A stretch of DNA of 58,039 nt from Furfurilactobacillus rossiae DSM 15814 (lineage in GTDB: Bacteria; Bacillota; Bacilli; Lactobacillales; Lactobacillaceae), in contig NZ_AUAW01000015.1 in NCBI RefSeq assembly GCF_000428925.1, positions 1 to 58,039 of the forward strand, in the 5' to 3' direction. A model generated the notes under the pieces. That model was not told the DNA's origin. It saw nothing but the letters and a program-made list of their open reading frames with translations, and did no database searches. Made by a program: the position numbers and the translations under genes. Below are positions 48,567 through 57,862 of the stretch, piece by piece (within the stretch, counting starts at the first letter, position 1; the number at the start of each line of letters is the position of its first letter).

Positions 48567-50999
48567 TTAGTCCTTAAACGGAACATCCACAAAACTGTGA
48601 TCCAAACTAATGGAGTATTGCAAATCTTGATTGCCGCGCACCGTCATCCCAAAGTCGGTTGCATAAACAACCAATCCTAGTTGATGACCGGCTAACAGAC
48701 GATGGAACGTTGGCTGGAGTTCAACGCTGACCTCGTAGAATTGATTTGGCTTTAGTTCATCGTTTTGCCAAGGATGCTCACGGTTTTGCAGGTTAATGTG
48801 GCCCTTGGTAATCATCTTAAACGCAGTCTTATGACTGGCCAACATGAATTCTCGCAAACTATCTTCACGCCAGTGGTAGCCCAGATCCAGACCGTGGGCA
48901 TTAATCGTCGTTGGCGAAACATTGAAGCGTTTGGCTTCACCGTAGTCAACCAGCTGAAAACTCAGCATGCCTAACGGTTGGTTAACGGCGACTGCGGCGT
49001 GGACGATAACTTTCCCATCAATGATTTTCGTATCATCGAACTGGGCAGATTTCATTAATAATCGATTATTACTCAAAGCATTTTTATCAGCAGTTAAGAG
49101 TTCTTGTTCCCAAACATCATTATGCGCGGCGTATCGGTCAAACGTTTCTTGGGGAAGCTGATCGCTAAACGATTTGGCACCGTGATTAGCAGGCGTTGCG
49201 ACCAGTTCGTCGTTTGCAAAGTAGTAACGTGATTTCGGTAACGTTGGTTCAGACCAGTCTTTGTATGCCGTCCAGGTTTCTGGCGTGACATTGTCTTGAA
49301 TAACAACATTTGGTAATTGTTCCTTAGCGCCGTTATCAACGCCGTAGAGTTCATGACTGAGCCAGAGGTTCATCATGTCGGTATAGTCGATTGACCGGAA
49401 AGCGTTGATATAGATATGTTGCCCTTGGTGAAGAATGATTTTTTTGGTAACTGGCAAATCGCGTAACCCATCCCACAAACGTTCCACATTGCGTGGCTTG
49501 ACGTTCCAGTCATTTAAGCCGTGCACCATCACGATATCGGCCTTGATGTTTTTAATGTTTTTACGATAGTTTCGTTCATCCCAGAAAGTGTTGTAATTAC
49601 CGCTCTCACGGTCCATTTGTTCCTGCATTAACTTCATTTGTGCATCGAAGAATGGTTTGATGCCATGGTAATCAGCAGGTTTCATCATCCGACTGAATGT
49701 TTCAACGGCGAGGACGTCCGCGTCCTCACCTGGGAAGCCACCGGGAGCAATCACCAACCCGTTGTCACGATAATAGTCGTACCAAGAGGAAATGGCAGCT
49801 TCTGAGATAATGGTCTTCAAACCGTCGACACCAGTCGTAGCAGCCGCAGTAGCTAGTGTGCCCAGGTAGGAGCGACCTGTCATGGCAATATTGCCATTGC
49901 ACCACCAAGCTTTGATGGCAATATTATCAGTACGGTTGGTAAAGGCACGCCGTGATCCGTTAAGCCATTCGATGATGGCAACGGTCGATTTTGTTTGTTC
50001 AACGGAACCACACGTTTGAACGCCATCGGAATCCACTGTGCCAATGCCAGCAGCGTAAACGGCCGCAAAGCCCCGGGCCAGGAAGTAGTCGTTTAATGTG
50101 TAACTTGCTTCACGACCAAATGTTTCTTCGGTTGTTGTCGTCTCCCCGGCAATGGTGCGTTTGTCCGGCAAAGTTTGGTCAGTTTCGTGGTATTCAATGT
50201 CAGCATAGCTAGTATGATTGAGTTCCTTGGCCGTTAATGGCACGTTGACATTGTGTGTTTGTGCATCGCCGGCCTCGTCGTTGATTCCTTGATTGTAGGG
50301 GCTCGACGTATAGAGCGCTGGAACTTTTAAACCGTCGTTTGTTTCCCGTGGCCGGATAATCTCTGCCTTTAATAAATCGAGCTTGCCGTCATGATCGGAA
50401 TCGACATCACTTTCGACATAGACCACTTCACGAATCAGATTGTTTTGATCAAACACTGGCTGTGCTTTCCCGTTAAAGAATAACGGCTTTTTGCTGGCAG
50501 GGAGGGCGTATAAACTAGTGAAGTAGCCATTGACGGCCAGTTTGTCTAAATATGTTTGCCCGTTTTTAGTATGTGTGGTTAATAACAGGTACCACGCAGC
50601 CAACACATCATCCTTAGACCATTCGTCATGGTCTGTGTGGTAAACCGGCAGTTGAATCTTAGCCATGGCAGCCAATGGATCGGTTAAGTCGTAGTCGACG
50701 GTTTCCAGGAAGTCTAACAATTGCAAGGCCACGCGATAGAAAATTGGCGCAGTCACAGGTTGTTCTAAATCCAACCAGTCGGCTAGGTTAGTCTCTGGGG
50801 TCGCTAAGTAGTTAGCCAGTTTGATGTCAAAATTACTACCAGTGGTGGCGTCCAAAAAGGCTTTGCGCAGTAACAAGCGGTATGTGAAGACACCATTTGT
50901 GGCGTTAGCAACGCTGGCATCGTAAAAGTTGATTGTCTGCATTTCACTGATTGCCGTTGTTAAATCGGTATCCAGACGAGCAAACTGATTATTTTTCAT
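48567..50999 (-). CDS. pepX: Xaa-Pro dipeptidyl-peptidase PepX
   Basis: 810 residues, family S15, typical length for lactobacilli. The nucleophile region is [19 protein letters not shown] with the catalytic Ser in GRSYLG (usually GKSYLG). It releases Xaa-Pro dipeptides from casein peptides in the cytoplasm. The N-terminal helical domain and the C-terminal jelly-roll (ending HSFVDVPF) are present. AAAGGAG precedes the ATG. Confidence 0.95.
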   Translation of the reverse strand: MKNNQFARLDTDLTTAISEMQTINFYDASVANATNGVFTYRLLLRKAFLDATTGSNFDIKLANYLATPETNLADWLDLEQPVTAPIFYRVALQLLDFLETVDYDLTDPLAAMAKIQLPVYHTDHDEWSKDDVLAAWYLLLTTHTKNGQTYLDKLAVNGYFTSLYALPASKKPLFFNGKAQPVFDQNNLIREVVYVESDVDSDHDGKLDLLKAEIIRPRETNDGLKVPALYTSSPYNQGINDEAGDAQTHNVNVPLTAKELNHTSYADIEYHETDQTLPDKRTIAGETTTTEETFGREASYTLNDYFLARGFAAVYAAGIGTVDSDGVQTCGSVEQTKSTVAIIEWLNGSRRAFTNRTDNIAIKAWWCNGNIAMTGRSYLGTLATAAATTGVDGLKTIISEAAISSWYDYYRDNGLVIAPGGFPGEDADVLAVETFSRMMKPADYHGIKPFFDAQMKLMQEQMDRESGNYNTFWDERNYRKNIKNIKADIVMVHGLNDWNVKPRNVERLWDGLRDLPVTKKIILHQGQHIYINAFRSIDYTDMMNLWLSHELYGVDNGAKEQLPNVVIQDNVTPETWTAYKDWSEPTLPKSRYYFANDELVATPANHGAKSFSDQLPQETFDRYAAHNDVWEQELLTADKNALSNNRLLMKSAQFDDTKIIDGKVIVHAAVAVNQPLGMLSFQLVDYGEAKRFNVSPTTINAHGLDLGYHWREDSLREFMLASHKTAFKMITKGHINLQNREHPWQNDELKPNQFYEVSVELQPTFHRLLAGHQLGLVVYATDFGMTVRGNQDLQYSISLDHSFVDVPFKD

Positions 51000-51140
51000 A
51001 ATAAACTCCTTTATGTCTGCAAACCGATTTAGAGTGCATCACTTGATTTGCAAACTCAAACACAATTTAAAAATAATTATACCGCTTTCTTTCATGCGAT
51101 AATGGCAGCAAAATGAGAAACTTTAGAAGAGAAAGTTTAG

Positions 51141-51169
51141 TTGACAAGGCTACTTATTTTCAGTAAGTT
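51141..51169 (+). promoter_or_regulatory. Promoter of the small Cys-rich ORF/hairpin RNA
   Basis: Consensus TTGACA, exactly 17 bp, then TAAGTT. Confidence 0.65.
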
Positions 51170-51202
51170 TATCAAGAAGGAATAACGGATGGAGGCTATC
51201 AC

Positions 51203-51301
51203 ATGTCATTCACGACAAAAACAGTCGAACACGTTTGTTGCACACAAGAACAGTGTGTTTGTTTTGTCGTGGATCAACGTGTGGTTAGTCAACAAGTCTA
51301 G
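51203..51301 (+). CDS. 32-residue cysteine-containing peptide, or hairpin small RNA
   Basis: MSFTTKTVEHVCCTQEQCVC (then FVVDQRVVSQQV) is preceded by GGAGG at 8 bases. It has four Cys at 12, 13, 18 and 20. The unit has its own TTGACA promoter and a strong terminator and lies alone in a 470-bp gap. Its DNA also forms a perfect 10-bp stem, CACGACAAAA/TTTTGTCGTG (51211-51220, 51262-51271), with CACAC/GTGTG inside. It may be a translated peptide, a structured RNA or both. No family is recognised. Confidence 0.5.
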   Translation: MSFTTKTVEHVCCTQEQCVCFVVDQRVVSQQV

Positions 51302-51325
51302 TTATCGATAATCTTTGATGATAAC

Positions 51326-51364
51326 AGCGGACCTGACCACAATGTTGGTTAGGTCCGCTTTTTT
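51326..51364 (+). terminator. Terminator of the 51.2-kb small gene
   Basis: AGCGGACCTGACCA pairs with TGGTTAGGTCCGCT (one mismatch), then T-run. Confidence 0.9.
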
Positions 51365-51470
51365 GTCAATAAGCTAAGGTTGGTGGCAAACGTGCGATGT
51401 TGGATTTGCGGGCTATGGAATAAGTAAGCATACATTGGGAGTCAAATTTAAATTAAACGGGGCGATAAAA

Positions 51471-53096
51471 GTGAAACACTTTAAACATTATCTTCGAACG
51501 GTTGCGTTAGTTTCGATTGCGACAGTTACGGCCATTACGTTAGCTGCCTGTGGTAATAAAAAGACCACCGCTAATAAAAATAATTTTCGCGTAGGTACCG
51601 TTGACGCCTTAGCGACGTTGAACAGTAGCCGTTACTCCGACATTAGTTCTGGTGAAGCCATCCAAAACGCAATTGAGGGGCTCTATAGGCTCAATCAAAA
51701 GGGCAAGCCTGTATTGGCTGGAGCAAAGTCCGTCACCGTGTCCAAAGATCAAAAGGTATATACATTTAAACTGCAGACAAATAAATGGACAAACGGCGAT
51801 CCTGTAACGGCACAAAACTACGTCTACGCATGGCGGAAGCTTGCTGATCCGACGACGGGCTCTCCAAATTCGCAAAATATTGACCCATTGCAGAATGGTC
51901 AGGATGTCCGTTTGGGTAAGAAACCAATCACTGATTTAGGCGTAAAAGCCTTAAACAAGACGACGCTACAAGTTACATTAGCCAATCCAATCACTTACTT
52001 GAACGAATTGTTGGCCACCGCCCCATATGCGCCTCAAGACGAAGCCTATGTTAAGAAGCAAGGACAGGCCTACGGTACGAGCGCCGCTCATGCCATTTAC
52101 AATGGTCCATTTAAGGTAACTGAGTGGACAGGAACGAACGATAAGTGGGCCTTCGTGAAGAACACGAAGTACTGGGACGCTAAGTCGGTTCACATTAATA
52201 AAATTTCGCTGACTACTGTTAAGTCAGAAAGTACCGCGGCAAACTTATATCAGTCCGGTAAGTTGGATTTTATCGACTTGGACAATGAATATGTTAAGCA
52301 GTACAAAGGTCGTAGCGGCTACCATGTTCGTAAGATTCCAGCAATTGGCTACTTAAACTTCAATACTAAGCGGGAAGCGACGGGCAATGTTCACATTCGC
52401 CGTGCCCTAGCTACTGGTTTCAATAAGACACAGTTAACAAAGAATGTTTTACAGGATGGGTCAACACCACTGAACGGGATTGTGCCAGCTAACTTTGTTA
52501 AAAACTCGGTCACCGGTGAAGATTTCCGCAAGTACAGCGGCAATTTAGTTCCGTATGACCGTGCCTATGCACAGAAAGAATTCAAAGAAAGGCTAAAGGA
52601 ACTAGGCAAAAAGAGCCTGACGCTGGAATTCTTATCGGCAGATACGCCAGAAGCGAAAGCTGTCGCTGAGTTCATGCAAAGCTCTTATCAAAAGAACTTG
52701 CCGGGGCTGAAGATTTCTGTGCGTGAAGTACCATTGAAACAACGCTTGAATTTTGGTCACAATTATCAGTTTGATATTATTTACGGTATTTGGAGTCCAG
52801 ATTATCAAGATCCTTACCAATTCATCACGGACGGTGGGGCTTACCACTTGAACACGGACTACAAGAATCCAACGTATCTGAAGGATGTGGCTGACGCCAA
52901 TTCGACGTATGCAACAAACCCAACCAAGCGTTGGGCAGCCTTGAAGGATGCTGAATATCAGATTGTTAAGAAAGACGCGTTCACTGCGCCGGTTTTCCAA
53001 GGTGCCTACGTTTATATGCAACGTCCGAGTGTTAAGGGACTAGCCATTGATCCAAACGGAACGGGGTTGTTCTTCCGTGACGTGACGATTAAGTAA
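51471..53096 (+). CDS. Oligopeptide-binding lipoprotein (OppA-like, SBP family 5)
   Basis: 541 residues. The lipobox is ITLAAC followed by GNKK. Family 5 features are VYTFKLQTNKWTNGDPVTAQNYVYAWRKL and LNFNTKREATGNVHIRRALA. It captures peptides outside the cell for an Opp-type importer, whose other genes are not in the window. A GTG start at 51471 is used because GGGGCG lies before it and the signal peptide then begins correctly. Confidence 0.9.
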   Translation: MKHFKHYLRTVALVSIATVTAITLAACGNKKTTANKNNFRVGTVDALATLNSSRYSDISSGEAIQNAIEGLYRLNQKGKPVLAGAKSVTVSKDQKVYTFKLQTNKWTNGDPVTAQNYVYAWRKLADPTTGSPNSQNIDPLQNGQDVRLGKKPITDLGVKALNKTTLQVTLANPITYLNELLATAPYAPQDEAYVKKQGQAYGTSAAHAIYNGPFKVTEWTGTNDKWAFVKNTKYWDAKSVHINKISLTTVKSESTAANLYQSGKLDFIDLDNEYVKQYKGRSGYHVRKIPAIGYLNFNTKREATGNVHIRRALATGFNKTQLTKNVLQDGSTPLNGIVPANFVKNSVTGEDFRKYSGNLVPYDRAYAQKEFKERLKELGKKSLTLEFLSADTPEAKAVAEFMQSSYQKNLPGLKISVREVPLKQRLNFGHNYQFDIIYGIWSPDYQDPYQFITDGGAYHLNTDYKNPTYLKDVADANSTYATNPTKRWAALKDAEYQIVKKDAFTAPVFQGAYVYMQRPSVKGLAIDPNGTGLFFRDVTIK

Positions 53097-53108
53097 TAGC
53101 AGATTTAT

Positions 53109-53148
53109 AAAGTGTAATAACGGTTACGAATCGTTGTTGCACTTTTTG
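53109..53148 (+). terminator. Terminator of the oppA-like gene
   Basis: AAAGTG..AACG pairs with CGTT..CACTTTTT with small internal mismatches. Confidence 0.7.
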
Positions 53149-53160
53149 TTTTGTGTCGAT

Positions 53161-53350
53161 GACCGCTTGCGGTTGTCAACAGTGACACGCTCGCCGTGGG
53201 ACCGGTTCAGGTCTTCTGAAGTTCGAAGTCCTTCACCTCGCCGCCAAGCCTCGTGAGAACCGCGAGTCTTGGCGGCCGTCCGTGGTGTTAATTCGGTAAA
53301 ACCATCCCGAATTAACACCACTTTCACGGCTCGGTATCACTGTTGACGCC
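53161..53350 (-). ncRNA. Structured repeat family, copy B
   Basis: Read on the minus strand: P1 identical to copy A (GTCAACAGTGA/TCACTGTTGAC) plus CCGTG/CACGG. P2 is a perfect 15-bp stem (GTGGTGTTAATTCGG with its complement at 53308-53322). P3 is CCGCCAAG/CTTGGCGG with CTCG/CGAG inside, and P4 is CTTC/GAAG instead of the CTCC/GGAG of other copies. Copies A and B are the closest pair in primary sequence. Confidence 0.77.
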
Positions 53351-53375
53351 CTTCAGCTGACATAGTGATAGCTAA

Positions 53376-53507
53376 GCTAGCAGTGACAGGGGGACAAGCC
53401 ACTCAAACGTCTGTCACGGGGTTGGGGATAAGCAGCTAGTATCGCTTAACAATCAGAACTTTGATTTGAATGAATTAATGCGCCAACGTTTGATTTGACT
53501 GCTAGCA
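53376..53507. repeat. Inverted repeat between structured copies B and D
   Basis: GCTAGCAGT (53376-53384) and its exact complement ACTGCTAGC (53499-53507) enclose the spacer between two divergent structured repeats. A further hairpin GTGACAG/CTGTCAC lies just inside. No gene is visible from 53149 to 53902 apart from these elements. Confidence 0.5.
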
Positions 53508-53529
53508 AAGTGAATGTGGGCGAGAGGGC

Positions 53530-53700
53530 GGCAGCGTTGAAACCGACTGTGAGAGTGTTGTAGATTCGGTGAACTGTCCGAGTCTACAACACGGGACGAT
53601 CTTGAAGACGGTGGGTTGTGCCGGCTTTAAGGCGAGGTGAAAGACTGTGGTTTTCAGGCTCGAACCGGTCCCACGGGAGGTTTCAAAAGCAGCCAACCAT
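53530..53700 (+). ncRNA. Structured repeat family, copy D
   Basis: Plus strand. P1 is TTGAAACC/GGTTTCAA (53538-53545, 53680-53687). P2 is GTGTTGTAGATTCGG/CCGAGTCTACAACAC with one U-G pair. P3 is CTTGAAG/CTTTAAG with one G-U pair and P4 is CTG/CAG. The 3' block CGAACCGGTCCCACGG is identical to that of copy A. It diverges from copy B. Confidence 0.77.
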
Positions 53701-53902
53701 TAGCGGACTTTTATCCACCAAACGAGGAAACGATTGTAAGCGGTCCTAACGAACGCAATAAAAATAGGTAGTTTATTACAACCAAGTGACACTTCCACAA
53801 GCTAGGTAAATTTGCTAGTTATTTGGTGTTATTTCGGTTACTATTGAAACCAATGTAAACCGCATGAGAATGCAGATTTAATGGTGATGGAGGGACGTTA
53901 GA

Positions 53903-55003
53903 TTGGCGAAAACCATTATTGAGTTTAAGGACATCGTAAAGCGTTACGGTGAGACCGAGGTGCTCAAGGGTATCAACTTTCAAATAGAACAGGGTAAGTT
54001 CTACACTTTGTTGGGCCCGTCTGGATGTGGGAAGACCACAATTTTACGTATTATTGCAGGATTCACGGATGCCTCTGAGGGCGACGTGATGTTTGACGGC
54101 AAACGGATTAATAATGTGCCAGCCAACAAACGGAAGGTAAATACGGTCTTTCAGGATTACGCGTTGTTTCCACATATGAATGTGTTTGACAACGTTGCAT
54201 TTCCATTGACGTTACGGAAGGTCAGCAAGAAAGACATTCGCACTCGCGTTTTAGATGCGTTAAAGATGGTCCAATTGTCCGGTTATGAGGACCGCGAAAT
54301 TAATGAAATTTCTGGCGGTCAACAACAACGGGTTGCGATTGCCCGGGCCATTGTAAATGAACCGGACGTATTGCTACTGGATGAACCGTTATCCGCTTTG
54401 GATATGAAGCTGCGTAAAGAAATGCAGTACGAATTGAGAGCATTGCAGCAACGATTAGGGATTACGTTTATTTTTGTGACTCATGATCAGGAAGAAGCAC
54501 TAGCCATGAGTGATGAAATTTTCGTCATGAATGCGGGACAAGTGTTGCAAACTGGCTCACCGGTCGATATTTATGACGAACCGATCAACCATTTTGTGGC
54601 TGATTTTATTGGTGAAAGTAATATTGTGCGTGGCCATATGGTTGCTGATTACCTGGTTTCGTTTGCTGGGCATGAATTTAAGTGTGTGGACGCTGGGATG
54701 CGACCAAACGAACCGGTTGAAGTGGTTATCCGGCCAGAAGACTTGGATATCACAACGGTGGCCAAGGGGTCACTGACAATGACAGTGGATACACAATTGT
54801 TCCGTGGTGTGTTCTTTGAAATCACGGGTCACGACGATACTGGTAATAGTTGGCGGATTCGCTCCATTCATCGCACAGAAGTGGGTGCTCAGGTTGGTGT
54901 GTTCTTCGATCCTGAGGATATCCATGTGATGCGGTTTAACGAATCTGAGGAAGATTTTGATGCCCGTTTGGAAACGTATGAAGGGGAGGAATCTGATCGG
55001 TGA
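53903..55003 (+). CDS. potA: Spermidine/putrescine ABC transporter ATPase PotA
   Basis: 366 residues. Walker [10 protein letters not shown], signature [15 protein letters not shown], Walker [13 protein letters not shown], and a C-terminal regulatory OB-like domain (from about 235) typical of PotA. The start codon is TTG with GGAGGGA upstream. Its stop overlaps the potB start (GTGA). It powers polyamine uptake with the next three genes. Confidence 0.93.
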   Translation: MAKTIIEFKDIVKRYGETEVLKGINFQIEQGKFYTLLGPSGCGKTTILRIIAGFTDASEGDVMFDGKRINNVPANKRKVNTVFQDYALFPHMNVFDNVAFPLTLRKVSKKDIRTRVLDALKMVQLSGYEDREINEISGGQQQRVAIARAIVNEPDVLLLDEPLSALDMKLRKEMQYELRALQQRLGITFIFVTHDQEEALAMSDEIFVMNAGQVLQTGSPVDIYDEPINHFVADFIGESNIVRGHMVADYLVSFAGHEFKCVDAGMRPNEPVEVVIRPEDLDITTVAKGSLTMTVDTQLFRGVFFEITGHDDTGNSWRIRSIHRTEVGAQVGVFFDPEDIHVMRFNESEEDFDARLETYEGEESDR

Positions 55004-55818
55004 AACAAGGCAAACTGTTCTACTACATTCCGTACGGCTTGTGGATTGCACTGTTTGTCATTGCACCAGTCGTACTGATTGTTTATCAATCATTTTTTAA
55101 TATTGCGGGGCACTTCACCCTAAGCAACTACGCGACGTATTTTCATTCAGGTGTTTATCTGAAGATGACGTTTAATTCTGTCTGGTATGCGTTTTTGATT
55201 ACGGCGATTACGCTACTGATCAGTTATCCAACGGCGTATCTGTTGAATCAATTAAAGCATAAGCAATTATGGTTACTGCTAATTATTTTGCCGACGTGGA
55301 TTAACTTACTGTTAAAGACGTATGCCTTTATTGGGTTACTATCACGTAGTGGCTCAGTGGACAGCTTTTTGACATTTATCGGTATCGGACCTAAACAACT
55401 GCTGTTTACCGATGCGAGTTTTCTATTTGTCGCAACCTATATTGAGATTCCGTTTATGATTCTGCCCATTTATAATGCCATTGCGGAATTGAGCCCGTCC
55501 TATGTCAACGCTAGTCGGGACTTGGGTGCCAGTGGCTGGCAAACGTTCAGCCGGGTAATCTTTCCATTAACGCTGGATGGGGTGAAATCCGGGGTTCAGT
55601 CCGTTTTCATTCCATCGTTATCACTCTTCATGATTACGCGCCTAATCGGTGGTAACCGAGTCATTACCCTGGGGACCGCCATTGAACAACATTTCCTGGT
55701 GACACAGAACTGGGGAATGGGTTCGACAATCGGGGTCATCTTGATTGTGGCAATGGTGATTACGATGTTGCTAACCGGCGAACGCAAAAAGAAGGGGAGG
55801 ACACGTCATGCAAAGTAA
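55000..55818 (+). CDS. potB: Spermidine/putrescine ABC transporter permease PotB
   Basis: 272 residues with six membrane helices. The EAA loop that contacts PotA is [24 protein letters not shown] start overlaps the potA stop, and its end overlaps potC by 11 bp, so the operon is tightly coupled. Confidence 0.92.
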   Translation: MKQGKLFYYIPYGLWIALFVIAPVVLIVYQSFFNIAGHFTLSNYATYFHSGVYLKMTFNSVWYAFLITAITLLISYPTAYLLNQLKHKQLWLLLIILPTWINLLLKTYAFIGLLSRSGSVDSFLTFIGIGPKQLLFTDASFLFVATYIEIPFMILPIYNAIAELSPSYVNASRDLGASGWQTFSRVIFPLTLDGVKSGVQSVFIPSLSLFMITRLIGGNRVITLGTAIEQHFLVTQNWGMGSTIGVILIVAMVITMLLTGERKKKGRTRHAK

Positions 55819-56632
55819 ACTGTCTGGCTGGTCCAAAGCCTACCTCATCATTGTATTTATCATTTTATATGCACCAATTTTATTTTTAGTCATGTATTCC
55901 TTTAGTAAAGGCAATACGATGAGCAATTTTCATGGCTTTACGTTTGACCATTACCAAACGTTGTTCCATGACCCACGGTTGATTCAAATTGTGTTAGACA
56001 CACTGATTGTGGCGTTGCTGTCTTCACTGTTTGCGACAATCATCGGTACGGCAGGTGCGCTGGGTGTGTATGAAACGCGTCACCGTGCGATCCGCCAGAC
56101 TGTCCTTTCATTGAATAACATTCTGATGGTTTCGCCTGACGTTATTATCGGGGCCAGTTTCCTGATTTTCTTCACGATGTTAGGGTTGCGATTGGGTTTT
56201 ATCTCAGTGTTGCTGAGTCACATTGCCTTTTCGATTCCAATCGTTGTGTTGTTGGTTTTGCCCAAGCTGAATGAAATGAATGCGTCTATGATCGATGCTG
56301 CGGCTGATCTGGGTGCTAATCCTTGGCAAACGTTGACGCGGGTGATCTTGCCAGCAATCATGCCTGGTATCTTTTCCGGTTTCTTAATGGCTGTAACGTA
56401 TTCGCTGGATGACTTCGCGGTTACGTTCTTTGTCACTGGAAATGGTTTCTCAACGTTGTCTGTGGAAATTTACTCACGTGCTCGGCAAGGGGTCGATCTG
56501 GAAATCAACGCGTTGTCAGCGCTGTGGTTCCTAGTTTCACTGCTACTGATTGCGGGGTACTATTTCCTGGAACAGTACAATCAGGGCCGCAAAACCAAGA
56601 ACCGTCAACAAGTTGAGGCGGTGATCAAATGA
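55808..56632 (+). CDS. potC: Spermidine/putrescine ABC transporter permease PotC
   Basis: 274 residues, six membrane helices. The EAA loop is AADLGANPWQTLTRVILPA, and YSLDDFAVTFFVTG is a conserved late loop. The gene overlaps potB at its start and potD at its end (ATGA). Confidence 0.92.
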   Translation: MQSKLSGWSKAYLIIVFIILYAPILFLVMYSFSKGNTMSNFHGFTFDHYQTLFHDPRLIQIVLDTLIVALLSSLFATIIGTAGALGVYETRHRAIRQTVLSLNNILMVSPDVIIGASFLIFFTMLGLRLGFISVLLSHIAFSIPIVVLLVLPKLNEMNASMIDAAADLGANPWQTLTRVILPAIMPGIFSGFLMAVTYSLDDFAVTFFVTGNGFSTLSVEIYSRARQGVDLEINALSALWFLVSLLLIAGYYFLEQYNQGRKTKNRQQVEAVIK

Positions 56633-57708
56633 AGCGATTAGTTAGTTTGGTTGTTGTTATCTTAGCGGTCAGTTTGGGACTTGGTCTGACTGCGCATCAT
56701 TTACAACGTGTTGAAGGGGTCGTTGGTTCTGGCAACAACGTGCTAAACTTATACAACTGGGGGGATTACATCGATCCAGCGTTGATAACGAAGTTTGAGC
56801 ACGAAACAGGTTATCATGTTTCCTACCAAACATTTGATAGTAATGAATCCATGTACACAAAAATCAAACAGGGTGGCACGTCATATGATCTGACGGTTCC
56901 CAGCGAGTACATGGTCCAGCGAATGAAGGCTGATCATTTACTCAGGCCATTGGACAAGAACCGATTAACGGGTATGAACAACATTTCGTCGCAGTTTAAA
57001 AACCTGGCTTTTGATCCTCACAATGAATATTCAGTGCCTTATTTCTGGGGTACACTGGGGATTGTTTACAATGATAAGTTTGTCAAAAAGGGTGAATTGA
57101 CGACCTGGGACGATTTATGGAAGCCACAGTTTAAGGACAACATCATGTTAGTCGATTCTTCCCGTGATGTTTTAGGGTTGGCATTGATGTCGCAAGGCCA
57201 CTCGGCGAATACGCATGATCAAGCCCAGCTGGACGAAGCGGAGCAGAAGCTCACGAAGCTAACGCCCAATGTTAAGGCTGTGCTCGATGATGAAATCATG
57301 ATGTATATGGAGCAAAATGAGTCAGCAGTTGCCGTAACATATTCTGGCAATGCGGCCGAGATGATCAGTAATAACAGTCATCTTCATTACGTCATTCCGA
57401 AGCCAAGTACCAATCTGTGGATCGATAACCTGGTTATTCCGAAGACGGCCAAACATTTGAAGGCCGCTTACGCTTTCATTAATTTTATGAACCGTCCAGA
57501 AAACGCTAAACAGAATGCAGAGTACGTGGGCTACTCAACACCTAATGCACCAGCGGAACAGTTATTGCCTGCGGATGTTCGTCAGGACAAGGAGTTTTAT
57601 CCAAGTGCTAGTGTCATCAAAGATACGCAGGTATACCAAGACCTTGGTGTTAAGGAAACAGGTACGTATAATGATTTGTTCTTGCAATTTAAGATGTTTA
57701 GAAAGTAA
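56629..57708 (+). CDS. potD: Spermidine/putrescine-binding protein PotD
   Basis: 359 residues. The binding core starts LNLYNWGDYIDPALITKFE and includes VPYFWGTLGIVYND, where polyamine-binding aromatic and acidic residues lie. The N-terminal hydrophobic segment (about 4-22) has no Cys, so it is held by an uncleaved helix or a signal peptide rather than lipid, as is common for lactobacillar PotD. Last gene of the operon. Confidence 0.93.
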   Translation: MKRLVSLVVVILAVSLGLGLTAHHLQRVEGVVGSGNNVLNLYNWGDYIDPALITKFEHETGYHVSYQTFDSNESMYTKIKQGGTSYDLTVPSEYMVQRMKADHLLRPLDKNRLTGMNNISSQFKNLAFDPHNEYSVPYFWGTLGIVYNDKFVKKGELTTWDDLWKPQFKDNIMLVDSSRDVLGLALMSQGHSANTHDQAQLDEAEQKLTKLTPNVKAVLDDEIMMYMEQNESAVAVTYSGNAAEMISNNSHLHYVIPKPSTNLWIDNLVIPKTAKHLKAAYAFINFMNRPENAKQNAEYVGYSTPNAPAEQLLPADVRQDKEFYPSASVIKDTQVYQDLGVKETGTYNDLFLQFKMFRK

Positions 57709-57742
57709 GTGAAACGAGAGCGGGACAAAACTCTTGAATAAA

Positions 57743-57784
57743 AAATAAGGTTCGAAATCGTTTTTTGATTTCGAACCTTATTTT
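57743..57784 (+). terminator. Terminator of potABCD
   Basis: AAATAAGGTTCGAAATC pairs exactly with GATTTCGAACCTTATTT. Confidence 0.9.
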
Positions 57785-57862
57785 CGTACTATTATGTAGG
57801 CACAGAGACAATTCTCTGCTTATCCAACAGCGACTAAACAATCAGAAAGCGAGGTTATCTCC

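Noticed and set aside
53502-53696. 64-codon ORF across structured copy D
   Set aside because: The paired stems explain the sequence. The translated peptide resembles nothing, and the corresponding positions in other copies do not preserve a frame.
30181-53700. Six-copy element interpreted as a CRISPR array or a MITE with terminal repeats
   Set aside because: Copies are 170-190 bp, far apart and in both orientations. They lack common terminal inverted repeats of constant sequence; their outer stems differ between copies yet pair.
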